From: Mugil cephalus
Lineage: Eukaryota; Chordata; Actinopteri; Mugiliformes; Mugilidae
Direction: 5' to 3'
Assembly (NCBI RefSeq): GCF_022458985.1
Contig: NC_061782.1
Coordinates: 6,651,672 to 6,715,671, forward strand
Length of the DNA: 64,000 nucleotides
Part shown: piece after piece, positions 1 to 12,184 of the stretch
Numbering within the stretch: the stretch's first letter is position 1
How the letters are laid out: each line of letters opens with the position of its first letter
Notes under the pieces: model-generated
The model's input: only the letters and a program-made list of their open reading frames with translations
Told to the model about the DNA's origin: nothing
Databases searched by the model: none
Translations under genes and position numbers: made by a program

Positions 1-1756
1 TGTTTTGCAGGAGTTTATGTGCGAGTCTTCTTTTTGGCTGTGACCAGTTGCCAGGCAACCAGCGGGCAAGAGTTCTTGCACCCAGAAAAAGATTTTCTGA
101 CCTTTGGACAGAGCCGCTTTACAGTCTTTCTGCCATGCTAAGCTAACCGGCTGCATGCAACATAACCACCTCTCCCTAAAAACAATGGCTTTAATGCATG
201 ATCCCAGCTTAGATACTCACACAAACCGACAGAAATCACTGCCGCCATTCCACACCTAAAGAAAAAAAGACAAATAAATAAATAAATAAACTGGCATTTT
301 TTACCAGTGATAACACAATTCAGTTATCAGTCGAACTGTGGCAATATCAAGAGTGGTAACATGCAAATAAATCGAGGTTTTCCAGGAGCTGAGACAGCTT
401 TGCAGTATGTTATTGTTCTGGCACATTCCAGTGTTGGTAGTAGCAGACTGAGCTACGGGGCATAATTCAAGCAACGTCGCGTTAAATAAATGGACGACGT
501 CTTTCTGTGAAACAAGAGCTATTGTCTTTGCGTGCATTATTATAAAGTTACAATAAATACATCAAATAAACACCAACATCCCGTCTAATCCTATAGGCCG
601 GGATTTGTTTAGTTAATGCTAAGACCCTTTTGACCTATTTCTGTCACCTCCAGCACGTCAGCGCCCACTCAAGATTTCAGAAACAAAACGCTGGTGCACG
701 ACGGCACCCACAGAGTCTAAATGATAAAACAGATAATCTACAGGAACTCGGCTCCCACAACACTGACAAGCAGAAGTCTGCTTCAGACAATAACAAAAAA
801 AATAATAAAAAAAACGAAAAAAGAAAAACAGGGCGTTAATCCTAGAGGGGAATGGAGAACAATGTCTAAGTGTATTACTTGAAGGAATTAATTTGAAAAT
901 AAATTCAGATTTTTAAGCTAACACAAAGAATGTTTGAACACGATTGTGTTTATTAAGATTATTATGCAGTTTATTTTACGTGCATATTGACGGAAATGCG
1001 ATTTATTTGCCTCTTCACAATGAAATATTTCTTATAAACCAACAGTAATCTCAAGCACCTCAAGTAATGTCTATTTATAGGTGTATGTGAGCCTCCACGT
1101 ATCAAACTATAGGCATGCGGCCTTACAGCGTGGCGTTCCTCCTTCAACACAAAGGTTACAGTATTGGAGACTGATCACATGTCACAGGTTTAATGTGTTA
1201 ATTATAAGGGAACAGTGCAACTAAATGCATTTACAGCTCAGCAGAGTACAGAAAAACAACCAGCTCACATTATCTTAACCTAATGGGAGTCAGCAGTGGA
1301 GCATTAAAACAAAGCCTCACATTATTTAGCCTCCATTGAAACTACAGAGCCAGCAACTTCCAGCAAGTTTCTTTCTGGCTTATCTCCAATTGCACTGCAA
1401 TTTTTACCCACAAAAAAAACTGAGCAGTGGGTCGTTAGATTGTCAAAGCTCAGAGAGGGGCCTGTAATCCAGCAAGAATGATTAGGATGAAGTACTGACC
1501 TTGTGTATAAAATAATTGCTCCTCTCCTTTATTTTGTGGTATCTCCGGAATGAACGGTCTTTTAGTTTGTAGTCCGTGCTCAATGTTTGCCCCCTTTGTT
1601 GTCAGTTATCCACTGAGTGGACAGATGGCTCCCTGTGCCCTCAGACCGGCTGGAGCGGAGGCTGGCTTTGCTATTAGTCCCTCAGCTTAGCCCAAGATAA
1701 GCCCCTACGCAGGGCAAGTGAACCCGCATCTCTTGCCTAATTCTCCCTGTCACAGC
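1..1756. other. Non-coding stretch left of the orphan exon
   Basis: No credible coding exon was found on either strand; the short open frames here are AT-rich and lack splice context. The DNA contains A-rich runs (about 790-830) and moderately complex AT-rich sequence from about 1080 to 1560. If the exon at 1757-1857 is real, this is probably the last intron of that gene. Confidence 0.5.
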
Positions 1757-1857
1757 CACCAAAGAGGCGTTCCTCCGCACCGAGATCCACGAGCTGAGGA
1801 GGCCTGAGGGCAGGGCAAAGAGGCTCTTCGGGCTGGACACCGTCCAGCAGAGATAGA
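1757..1857 (+). CDS. Probable 3'-terminal coding exon of an unidentified gene entering from the left
   Basis: A pyrimidine-containing tract ending in CACAG precedes an open frame of about 33 codons that ends in TAG at about 1855-1857. The intron phase is 1: one base from an upstream exon plus CC completes the first Ala codon. The peptide begins A-T-K-E-A-F-L-R-T-E and ends G-L-D-T-V-Q-Q-R. About 29 of 33 codons end in G or C, which is strikingly coding-like in AT-rich surroundings. It starts without a methionine, so ORF finders that require a start codon miss it. I do not recognise the family. The upstream exons would lie outside this window. A chance open frame cannot be excluded, because the claim rests on composition, the splice acceptor and the stop alone. 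Confidence 0.5.
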
Positions 1858-4225
1858 GCGGGGCTACAGTTACAGCACTACAACAACAAAAAACAACAAA
1901 AAAAAATTGGAAGGTCTCGTCTTTTTGCAGTCGTCAAAACCTCAGACTCGCAGTGAAAGAGAGGCTTTTTTGTTAACCGATGTTACGTTGTGACTAACAA
2001 CTCGGCATGACCGCTGCGCTCTTCATTAGATTTTCGGAGAGCTTCCTGTCTGGACGGGGACGGATTTTCTCTAAAAATAAATCTCCCTGTATGTTTGTGC
2101 TTTGTATAAGGAACCCGACTAATTGAGGGCCGGGGAGGACAATGTGGCGTTTGAGGTATTTAGTCATGTTAAGCACAATGTCTTCACGGGGTGCTTCTCC
2201 CCCCGCGCGGCCTCTGCCCTCCCCCACGCCAAAGCCCTTCTGCCCTTGTAATGAGGCCATACTGGATACAATACAGCCCCTTCTGCACAGAAAAATGTAT
2301 TCAGCTGTGCTCCAAAAATTCTGAAGGAAATGAATCAGTGAAGCGTAAGTGGCATATTTAATTACTATTCAGTGTGTTGCACGAAGACAATAATGGCTGC
2401 TTGTGAGCCTCATGGCTGTATCTGTGTAACGTAAAACGTTCACTACTAAAATTTGGATAAAATAAAATCTGTATTTTCCTGATTAAAAAATCATGAGAAG
2501 CAGTTTTTTTTTTACTGTGACTTACATTACTCTTTAAAGGCCTTCTTCAGGGTTAACTTCAGACGGCTCTAATTGTCCACGTACAACCATGCGTCATTTT
2601 GCGTCCGAACTGCAAACAGGAGCAGACACAACAACGCTGCAAAGGCCGCCGACGGTCTGACATGTGACAAAGTACGTGAGAGTTATTTCTGTCCTTTCGG
2701 GGGGCATGAGATGATCTGGCATTTCGCGCCTATCACTTGTGACTAATTTCCCCTCCTTCATGTACCTTGTGTGTCAACGAGATTAAAGAAGTGAGGGGTG
2801 CTATGCAATTGGATTACTGTCGAGTGATTACTGAAACTTGTTTGGGTAATCGGTTGCAGTTACCGAAAGCAGAGTATAGTTCCATTGTCTTCGGGAATAA
2901 GACGGAACAAAAAAAACGGAGGATAATGAGGACTACAGGTCTGAATGTTACAGAGACACGGCTCCGGCCTCATTATGTGGCTCTCTGTAATGGCAGTTTT
3001 CAGGAGTGCTATTCTAACACAATCACTACACAATCAGGATTAATGTGAGCTAATCAATATGTTTAATAACAGTCACGCGTGATTAATGTCCTCCTTCATG
3101 CACTGTGTTTGGGGCCAGATTGTATTTAATGGGGTTACTGTAAAGTGATTACTCAAGAGCTGTTGTGTTGATAGCTAATGAGAACAGTATAGTCAAAAAT
3201 AACAGAATAAATCCACAGTTCACATGTTCATGGTTGCTTTATAACTATTTTTTTTCTTTTGCAGCAGCAGCAACAGCAGCAACGAAACTTTTCCAGTTTG
3301 TTGGTCTGATATAAACTTTGCTTCGAAAACGTCCATAGCATATGTACATAAAACATTCACTTTTTATTTTTTACACCATCACAAGGAAGAAGAAAAACAC
3401 CACATGGAATCATTTATTTTGTTTAATATAAATAAAAAATTAAGGCAATGGAACAAAGTGTGTTTTGTCTTTTGGACTGAATCCTGCAGCAAACCCGTAT
3501 CTGTGTTACAGGGGAAAAAAAACAACATTTTAATAAACACACTGAAATAATAAACACACTGAAAATTGCATATGACCAATTCACAGGTTAGGCCAAATGC
3601 TTATTTGTTACATACGTGTTTTCCCATTTTAGATATTGGTATATATGTAATATTAAATTCTAATATTAATATTGTACAAATCAAGTATTCATACTTAAAT
3701 ACACATAACTACCGGACCATTAGGGGCAGTGGGGAAACTGTTCTAATGCAACAGCCCTGCAGTAAATCTGAGCTTCATACAGATGTTCAGAATTGGTTTA
3801 AAATAACTGAGAGAGCTGTGTTTTGTAGCACCATTGAACTCTGCTGCTTTGTACCAATACGTATTTCGATTATTTTTCCTGCCTGCCCCTTGAATTCTGT
3901 GGGCAAGGCTAAATACGAAAAATACTTGTTTTGTGTTTAATTCAGTTCAGTTTAAAAACTACATCCTCCAGAATACACATAGGGTTGAATTAATCTATTT
4001 CCACATAAACTGAACAGTCATGAAGCACTCGTTGAGTTTCAGTACGAGTGTACTTAAAGTCTTTCGTGAACAACAAAGGAAAGCATCAAATCCTCTTATG
4101 TGAGAATCTGTAAGTAGCTTATTTTATTTTATTTATTTATTTATTTTTGGTGCACCAATAAAATATTTCTTTATTTCATCCAACTATTCAAATAATCTGT
4201 TTTGGAGACACAAGGGAGACGTACA
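1858..4225. other. Possible 3'UTR followed by intergenic DNA
   Basis: No gene is seen. If the preceding exon is real, the first part is its 3'UTR; AATAAA-like hexamers occur near 3203 and 3425. The stretch at about 2560-3200 is rich in TAAT/ATTA cores and low in recognisable repeats, resembling conserved non-coding DNA. From about 3250 on it becomes AT-rich with a CAG/CAA run near 3263-3285. Confidence 0.35.
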
Positions 4226-4500
4226 AAATATTAGGTATGTGGTCATAATGTTATATATATATGTATGTTAAGTATATATACCAATCTGGCATAACATTAT
4301 GACCACCTTCCTAATATTGTGAGGGAGTCCTGTGGTGTCTGGCAACAGGATGTTGTTAGTGGGAGTCTTTGGTTCCTGTGGGCCTCAGTGGATCATCCCA
4401 CAGTTACTTAATCAGTTTGGGGATCTTGTGAATTTGTAGGCCGGGTCAACACCTTGTACTGTTTTTCATGATTTTTGAGTTGTTCCTTAGCTATAACTAG
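4226..4500 (+). mobile_element. TIR element copy 1, truncated, with an inverted-end junction
   Basis: The end sequence GGCATAACATTATGACCACC and the following internal sequence match four other copies in the window (13.3, 39.9, 42.6 and 56.8 kb). The copy breaks off near 4500, where LINE sequence begins. Immediately to the left (about 4226-4258) lies an inverted copy of the same end, giving an imperfect palindrome around a TA-rich centre. This is a short non-autonomous DNA transposon (MITE). The TIR and length suggest a Tc1/mariner-like or similar family, but I could not fix the family. Confidence 0.7.
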
Positions 4501-5000
4501 ATAGTTCCTTGTCTCTGCCACTGATGTCAGAGCCTCCAGCTCTGCCCGTACCACAGAGCCTGCCTTCTGTATTAGTTTGTCTAGCTGCCTCCCCAGCACA
4601 CCACGGTGTAGAGGAGGGCACTGGCAACGATAGTCTGGAAGAACATGTCCAGCAGCTTCCAGCGGATATTAAACGACCTTTGCCTCCTGAGGAAATAGAG
4701 CCCGCTCTGACCTTTTTTATATACTGAAATCTATGTTAGCCGACCAGTCCAGTTTGTGATCCAGATGTAGACCTAGCTACTTTTAGGTCTGAAGCACCTC
4801 TGCACACTCCCTGTTGATGGGTACAGGCTGCAGGTGGGGCCTGGGTCTCAGATAATCCACCACCATCTCTTTGGTTTTGGCTATATTAAACCGGTGGTTC
4901 ACGAGATTCTTGTACTCCTGCTCTTCTCCATCTCTGATCGCAGTGTCGTCTGAGAACTTCTACAAATGACTCTGTGTTGTAGTTGAAGTCCGAGGAGAGC
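4500..5000 (-). mobile_element. Decayed LINE fragment (C-terminal reverse transcriptase region)
   Basis: Read on the minus strand, broken frames encode a reverse-transcriptase motif with the residues F-S-D-D-T, then a K-Y-L-G-L-H-L-D segment, and a C-terminal part resembling R-Q-L-D-K-L-I-Q-K-A-G-S-V-V. This is the layout of the jockey/CR1/L2/Rex1 group of non-LTR retrotransposons common in fish. Several frameshifts and stops show it is dead. It directly abuts the TIR element on its left. Confidence 0.7.
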
Positions 5001-5139
5001 GCAGTCCCCTGAGGATGATTGGTGTATTTAGCAACACTCATGAAAACACATGGTTTTGCTTATTACGGGAGGTTGCCTTGCCACTTTTCTGTAGAGGAGG
5101 TGTCTTCATTGTCCATTCAGTGTGTTCATTCAGACATGT

Positions 5140-5365
5140 GTTCTATATTAAACTCAGCCTAGTGCTATTTATAAATATACAGTATTATTATCATTGTGCA
5201 TTTAATATTAAACTATCCCTTATTCCTTTACTTAAAGATTAATATATATATTAATATATATATGTTTAAAAATGTATAATCAACCAAAGATTTTACGACC
5301 CCCCTGTGGTGCCTCCACGGACCCCCTAGGGGTCACGGACCTCCTCTTGAAGACCTACGCTGTAG
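5140..5365 (+). repeat. Dispersed repeat A, copy 1
   Basis: Two blocks, one around ACTCAGCCTAGTGCTATTTA and one around CCCTAGGGGTCACGGACC followed by a 'TTGAAGACCTA' end, recur at 31635-31890. Part of the first block recurs inverted near 44420. The class is unknown; the 'ggggtc...gaagacctatgct' end resembles the ends of hAT-like non-autonomous elements in fish. Confidence 0.55.
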
Positions 5366-5623
5366 AGGGTGCAAAGCGCAATGAAAGACAGTGGGGGGAG
5401 TCAAACTACTAGTGTACTCGCGTGACTACAGATTAGTTATTACAGCTGTGCTCCAGCGCGTGGACTTCTCCTGACAGGTCAAAGTGCAAAACACAACTGT
5501 CCGTGGAGTCGGACGGCCTATCACACTGTGTCAACATGTAAACAGAAACTTTTCAAGCTGCGCCGCTAACTTCCGGCCTTGGATCTTGATACTGTCAGGG
5601 ACTGCGCCGAGTTGTCTTTAGAT

Positions 5624-8600
5624 ATGCCTCAGACAGCAGCTCTGCTCAGCCGCGAAGGATCGATGGATTTCAACAAACTTTGCACTTTTGAAAGTTTTCT
5701 GCAGCTCTGGAGCCACTACGGTTACGGGGGCAATTTCCGCGACGTGATCGAGCAGGAGTTCAAGCGGATTAAAGGTAACGATCGCGCACGGTGCGTGCAG
5801 CGGTGACGGGAGGCGGGACAGTGGCGGCCGTCTCACCCCCTAAACTCGGCTGCTCTTCTCTTTGCAAACAGGAATAACATATCTGGATCATGCTGCGACT
5901 ACTCTGTACCCGGAGTCTCTGGTCAGGGACTACTGCCTGGACATTTCAAGGAATGTCTATGGTGAGATAACGTGTATGTGTGTGTATTTATTATTATTAT
6001 TTTTAAATTTAGCCTGAGAATTCAAACCTTTTAAGACTTTATTTCCCCCCCTGTAGGAAACCCTCACAGTCATAACCCCAGCAGCAGATTGACACATGAC
6101 ACCATGGAGACTGTGAGATACAGGTAAAAGTCTGTGCATGCTCTCTGAAGACTCCATAATGGACCAGCGACTCCTTTACAGTGGTGCTTTCGCCGCAATA
6201 TAATGAGTTTTAAAACAGAACAATTTCTTACAGGGTATTGCAGCATTTTAACACCACCCCCGAGGAGTACTCTGTTATTTTCACTTCTGGTTGTACCGCC
6301 GCGCTCAAATTAGTGGCTGAGAGCTTTCCCTGGAGGCCGGAGACCGAGAGCGAAGCAGGGAGCCTCTTCTGCTACCTCACTGACAGCCATACCTCTGTAG
6401 TTGGCATGAGAGGAGTGACTTCTGGCCGGGGGGTTGCTGCCCTGCCCGTCTCCCCGCATGAATTGGAAAACAGGGCAACGGATGAGGCTCAAGGTGAAGA
6501 TGTTATTTGCCAGACGCCGCACCTCTTCTGCTACCCGGCGCAGAGCAACTTCTCGGGGAGGAAGTACCCCCTCAGCCATGTGGAAGGCATCCAGGCGAGG
6601 CGCCTTTACCCAGCGTGTGACCATCGGGGCCGTTGGTTCGTGCTGCTCGACGCAGCCTCTCATGTCAGCTGTTCCTCTCTAAACCTACAGGACTGCCCCG
6701 CAGACTTCATCTCCATCTCTTTCTACAAGATGTTTGGCTTCCCCACAGGTCTGGGGGCCCTTCTCGTCCGCAACGCTGCAGCGGGCATACTAAAAAAGAC
6801 TTATTTTGGAGGAGGCACAGCAGCAGCTTACCTTTCTGGAGAGGATTATTACGTGCAAGCGGCAAACATTTCTGACAGGTAAAGTAATGTACAAGCCTGT
6901 CCCAGATATTCTCTGAGAAACCACAATGCTCACAAATGCGGTGCTTTTCTTTCTCCCCGATAAAGGTTTGAAGATGGCACTGTCTCCTTCTTGGACATCA
7001 TTGCTGTGAATCACGGCTTTGACGCTCTTTACAGGATCACAGGTACTGGCAAACAGAACACGTGCATACATGGAGGATGGCTAAATCCCTCATTTATTGG
7101 CAGAAACGGGATGCCGGTCCAGGTTATTCACGATGATAATCAGATTCAGGTTATCACCCTACAGCATCGCCCTCTTTATCCCTTTTCGCCTTCAGGGAGC
7201 ATGCACAACATCCAGCAGCACACGTTTGGCCTGGCACGCTACACTTACGTGCTGCTGTCAAGCCTTCGCCATGGCAACGGGAGACCAGTGGCTCAGATAT
7301 ACACTAAAGGCCAGTTTGAGAGTCCAATCACACAAGGAGCAATCCTGAACTTCAATCTCATGGATTCTAAAGGGCAGATAATTGGATATTCACAGGTGCA
7401 CGATATTATTAAGATTCAGTTGTGTTCCGTAGCTGTTTGTGTATTTTTGTGTTAAAGCACGCTTACAGCGAATCCTCTGCTGCCCCCAGGTAGACAGAAT
7501 GGCCTGCCTGTACAACATCCACGTCCGCACGGGTTGTTTCTGCAACACCGGGGCCTGTCAGTCCTTCCTCGGGATCACCAGCGAGCAGATGAAGAGAAAC
7601 TTGCAGGTGGGAGATGAAAGCATGGGAAAAATTGTCAAATCCTGTTAAGGGCGCACGTCGGCAGACTAAAACACCGTCTTTCCCTCTTCAAGGCCGGCCA
7701 CGTCTGCGGAGACAACATCGACCTCGTGGACGGCCAGCCGACCGGATCCGTCCGAGTGTCCTTTGGCTATATGTCAACATTTGAAGACTGTCAAAAGTTC
7801 CTGACCTTTGTTGCCGAGTGCTTTGTAGAGAAGCCGGTCACAGTGGACCAGGCGAGGCTACAGGAGCTGGGATCAGCCGCAGCAGCGTCGCAGGGCTCCT
7901 GTGAATATCTTTCAATCAAAATCGCTAACAGAGAAATGAATGAAGAAGATGAGGAGAAGCCCACGGAAGCATCACTGAAGGGATTTGGACGCGCCGGCTC
8001 AAACAGCCATGGGGAGGCTTATACTCTGACCAACATCTACATTTATCCCATCAAATCATGTGGAGCATATGAGGTTTGAGCACAACTTTCCCTCTCTTCT
8101 GTCTCCTCTCTTTTCCTCTCGCTCCACCTGTTTTTGAGTTCACTCTGCGCTGCTCTTTATGCAGGTCCATGACTGGCCTGTGGGACCTCTGGGTTTACGG
8201 TATGACAGAGGCTGGATGGTGGTGAATGGAAACGGCGTGTGTCTGAGCCAGAAGAGAGAGCCGCGTTTGTGCCTCATTCGCCCACAGGTCCACCTCCCCG
8301 CGAACAAACTGCTCCTGCAGGCGTCAGGTCTGACTCTCTCCGCGGCTCAGTGAAAATAAACACACGGCTTAACGAAAGAAACTTCAATCAGTTTGACTTT
8401 CTTCCATAAATGTGTTCAAAGATTGTTGTTTTTTTTTCCCCCTCTCCCATCACCCTGCAGGGATGGATACCATTTCGGTTCCTCTGGAAAATGACACTCG
8501 GTTGCGCACAAGCCATCGAGTGTGTCACAGTAAAGTTTGCGGTGACAGGTGAGCTGGCAATGTTAAGACATCTGAAAACAGCCGCTGCCGGAAATATTGT

Positions 8601-11600
8601 GACACATATCATTTGCTCCGTCCTTTTCTCTCCCGTCAACGCTTTCTGTCAGCGCATTGTTCTGTATGCTACCTTTATTGAGCCGATGGCATTGCGAGAC
8701 CTCCCTCTGTCAGCTTCTTATAAAATTCCTGCTGCTTACCTTTTTTTTTTTATGGAACAAACAAACAATAAGCAAGAGATGATATTAATCTCCTTTGGCA
8801 GATCCCCACATGACAGACTCACGAGTTAAAAAAAACAAAAAGAAGAAGCTATTCATCCTGTGATTCTTGGATTAGATGTCGCACCAAATAGTAGGAGGCA
8901 TCAGATTTCCCCGAGGGCCTCCTGAATATAATCCTCCTCCTTTCCCCAGGGTGGAGACTGTCGACTGTGGAGACGAGGCTGCGTCGTGGCTCTCAGACTT
9001 CCTTGGACAGCCATGTCGCCTGATAAGACAAAGACCTGATTTCACCCGAGAAATGAAGAAGAGGCCAGACGGAGGTACCTGTTTAAGCGTTTCACTTGTT
9101 TTGCTTTGCTTTCGGTGTCTTTGTCTGTTGTGTCGGACACCAGCAGCATTAATACTGCACGGCCGTCTTGTCCGTGACCTTCCGCCAGTCACTTCGATTT
9201 GAAATTATTACCTAAAAGGAAGTGCTGCAGTGTAATTATGCATGCCAGAGAAGTACAATTTCATTTTGAAATTCTTCTTATGGTGTCAGTGTTGCGATTA
9301 GGAGTGTGTGGAAACTTAATGAGCCGACGGAGAAATTGAAAATGTTAGATTGAGATAGTGGCTTAGTGGCTAAAATCAATAGCTGCAACTAAATGGCAAA
9401 AAGGGAGAAACGTGCACTATTTAAAACATCCATAAGTCGATACATCATTGTCTACAACTACCTTTCCTGTGGGAGGTTGTGGGGGGCAGGAGCCTTTTCC
9501 AGCTGGCATTAGACGAGAGGCAGGGTTCACCGCGGCAGTCATCAGTCTAATATGGAGAGACAAATCACCATTGACACTCGCATGCATTCCTACGACCAAT
9601 TTAGAGCCACCAATTAGCCTAACATGCGTTTCTTTAAACTGTGGGGGAAAGAAACCCTGCACAGGCTCAAGCAGAAAATGCAGACTCTTCTTGCCAAGTG
9701 ACCCAAGTAATCATCCTAAAATTAGAGATAAACTAATGTACTCGTAATTAAATCCTAATTGATGGGTGGTATCATGTTGCATGTGCATTCTTGAACAAGC
9801 GGATTCTGTATCGACGTCTCCTGCGATACTAGCAAAGGGAACCGATGTTGTGCGTGCCGTTCCTTTCAATGCGGTGCCCGAATTTCCCTTGCAGTGTTTG
9901 GCCACAGAGATTTTTCTGCTAATGGTGGGCAGTAGTGGTGTGAGACCGATGTGCATGCTGAGACCCACGCAGTTCACACGGGGGAAAGGTTGTTTTCTGC
10001 AGCTGCAATTTACCACTGTTCCCTGAAGGCGTCACATGCAGGCTATCCATCTACGGAGAGACCAGCGTGAGCACAAAGTTAAAAAAAAAACAACAAACTT
10101 AACAAAACACAGCAGCATTTGGGATGAACTTCAGCAATAGAAAGATAGAGAGTGGAGGAAAAAGTAAGAAAAACATTTCTTTTGAGTGTCTCTAACAGAT
10201 CTGTCAAATCTGTTGTATCAGATGAACATCGGTCAAAAAGGGCAACAGTATGTACTGTAGATATACGTTATGTCCCAGGGACTTGTCAGTTGCTGAAGTA
10301 ACTATCAGCATTGCATCAGTTTTATACTTCTAGTTCAAAGTATAAAGTTGGAAGCTGTGTCTTGATGCATTGTTGATGTCTTGATGCATGCAAGCCTAGC
10401 TCCCAGTGTTTTTTGTTTTTTGACTGCAGACACAAAATTAGGACACCTCCACCTTGCACAGTTTGACCAACCTTTCATAAGTCTGTCTTTTGCAAGTCTC
10501 CAAAAATCTCCCGGCTTTCAGTCCTTGCTATTCGGTAAGCTCCAAAAATGCTACATTACTTACATCCTTCATTTCCCTGAAGGCAGCGGCTACATCTTTT
10601 CATGTAATCCTCTCCGACTGGAAAACGCCCATGTCTTTCATCGCTTGTAATCCTGGCTTTCTTTTGAATATTTGTCTCCAGCGTGAGATACCCCCAAATG
10701 ACATCCTCAAGGTTATCCTCTCAGGTTTCTGTCCGCTCGAGGCAGAACCACAGGAAACACTGTGCAGCCGCTTATACGGGATGATTAGTTCCCCTCATGA
10801 CAAGTGAAGTAACCCGCATGAGTGAACTCTTCAATATCTGTAACTGTATTAGGCCTTCGCTGGCTACGTTGCGAATTAATACGCTGAACTGCTTTGTGGT
10901 GTTATTAAATTCACAAGAATTCCTGCATAAGTAAGACGAATTGTCTCCTGGTCTTTCATTCACTAGACGAGCCCGTTTCTATCTGAATATTTTATCCATA
11001 AACAGTTTCTCTCTATTGTGTAATTACAATATTGTGGTTTATATCGATTTGACAGAACAATCTCATCACAAGGTCCATTTAGTAGCGGCTCTTTTTCAGC
11101 ATTTCTCAGATCGAAACCCTCCCCCCAGTGCAGATTATTTTATTTTTTGAGTAATTTAAGGACACAAAGATACAAATCACCCAGCACTAACTCACGCACA
11201 ACGAACTGCGAGTGCCCATTTTGATCAGTGTAGACAGATTTACTTAAGTCACAAATTTTCCACCCTCTGTATCGCTGCACGACCTCCAATTTCCAGACTT
11301 TCTGGGGCTGCACTCTGCACAAACTATAAATCAAAATGTTTCTCTCAAATCGAACAAATCGCTGGGGTAATATAACGTCTCTCCCTTTTAGCTTCCACAG
11401 CCACGTCCCTCTCCCTGGTGAATGAAGCTCAGTATCTCATGATCAACCGTGCCAGCGTGGAGCACATTCAGGAACTAATGAGCGGCAGGTTCGAACACAT
11501 GACGTTTTCATTCAAAATGTGTAACGCTCCAGTGAAATAACCGGGATGCGTCAACTCCCGTACATTCACATTACGGCGGATCATTTACACCGCGACGCGA

Positions 11601-12184
11601 GATAACATGCAATTTCCCCATTCGCTCCTCTCAGGCAGGACGATTCGGAGGGTGATCAACTCCTTGACACACAGAATGTCATTAGTCGCTTCCGAGCCAA
11701 TTTAGTCATCGCTGGAGTAGAACCATTTGAGGAGGATAATTGGTCACACTTGATTATTGGCAGCGCTCGATTCGTGGTGAGCTGACACTTTGAGATAAAT
11801 AATGAAATCTTCAAATGGATTTTTATCGGAAATGAACGTGCTTCTCCGTGTGATTAACCCGAAAGGTTGCAGGTCGGTGTGGAAGATGCCAGATGGTTGG
11901 AGTAGACCAGGACACTGGGACCAAAACAAAAGAGCCGCTCATGTCTCTGTCTGCCTACCGCAGCGGGAAGGTCAGTCAGAAACAATTACTGCTCCTTCAT
12001 GGAGATGCTGTGGGTGTGTAGGAGGAGGTAAAAGCGCACACATGTGAAAAGAAAATCAATTTGTCTGTTCTGTTTTTAGGTGACTTTTGGTGTGTACCTG
12101 ACCCACCAGCTACCGGAGGGCTCCACCGCCGCCAGTGTCCTCTCTGTCGGTTCCCTCGTACAACCTGAGCCACACAGCTCTTGA
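5624..12184 (+). CDS. mocos: Molybdenum cofactor sulfurase, 15 exons, 850 aa
   Basis: This cytosolic PLP enzyme converts the molybdenum cofactor to its sulfurated form, as needed by xanthine dehydrogenase and aldehyde oxidase. Exons: 5624-5774, 5872-5961, 6057-6123, 6234-6878, 6966-7042, 7196-7395, 7490-7606, 7693-8073, 8165-8327, 8461-8548, 8950-9074, 11392-11488, 11635-11776, 11866-11970, 12080-12184. The N-terminal NifS/aminotransferase domain carries the PLP lysine in S-F-Y-K-M-F-G-F-P-T-G (about Lys268) and the cysteine motif R-T-G-C-F-C-N-T-G-A-C (about residues 423-433). The C-terminal MOSC region begins at T-N-I-Y-I-Y-P-I-K-S-C. The length is close to the human 888 aa. The first ATG of the frame was chosen; a second Met lies at 5663. 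The exon 14 acceptor is pyrimidine-poor. Confidence 0.96.
9075..11391. other. Large intron 11 of mocos
   Basis: At 2.3 kb this is the longest mocos intron, interrupting the MOSC region. Apart from the dispersed repeat B copy near 9.5 kb I see no element with clear ends. The short open frames here have no splice support or family resemblance. Confidence 0.6.
9470..9695 (+). repeat. Dispersed repeat B (SINE/LINE-tail-like), diverged copy in mocos intron 11
   Basis: The sequence resembles the common fish repeat containing 'caccaattagcctaac' and 'gtgggggaaagaaaccc'. A better-preserved copy lies at 19245-19470. This copy is old and lacks clear ends. The class (SINE or LINE 3' tail) is not settled from sequence alone. 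Confidence 0.5.

Noticed and set aside
6310-6663. Minus-strand 117-codon frame within mocos exon 4
   Set aside because: It is a shadow of the conserved mocos exon on the opposite strand.
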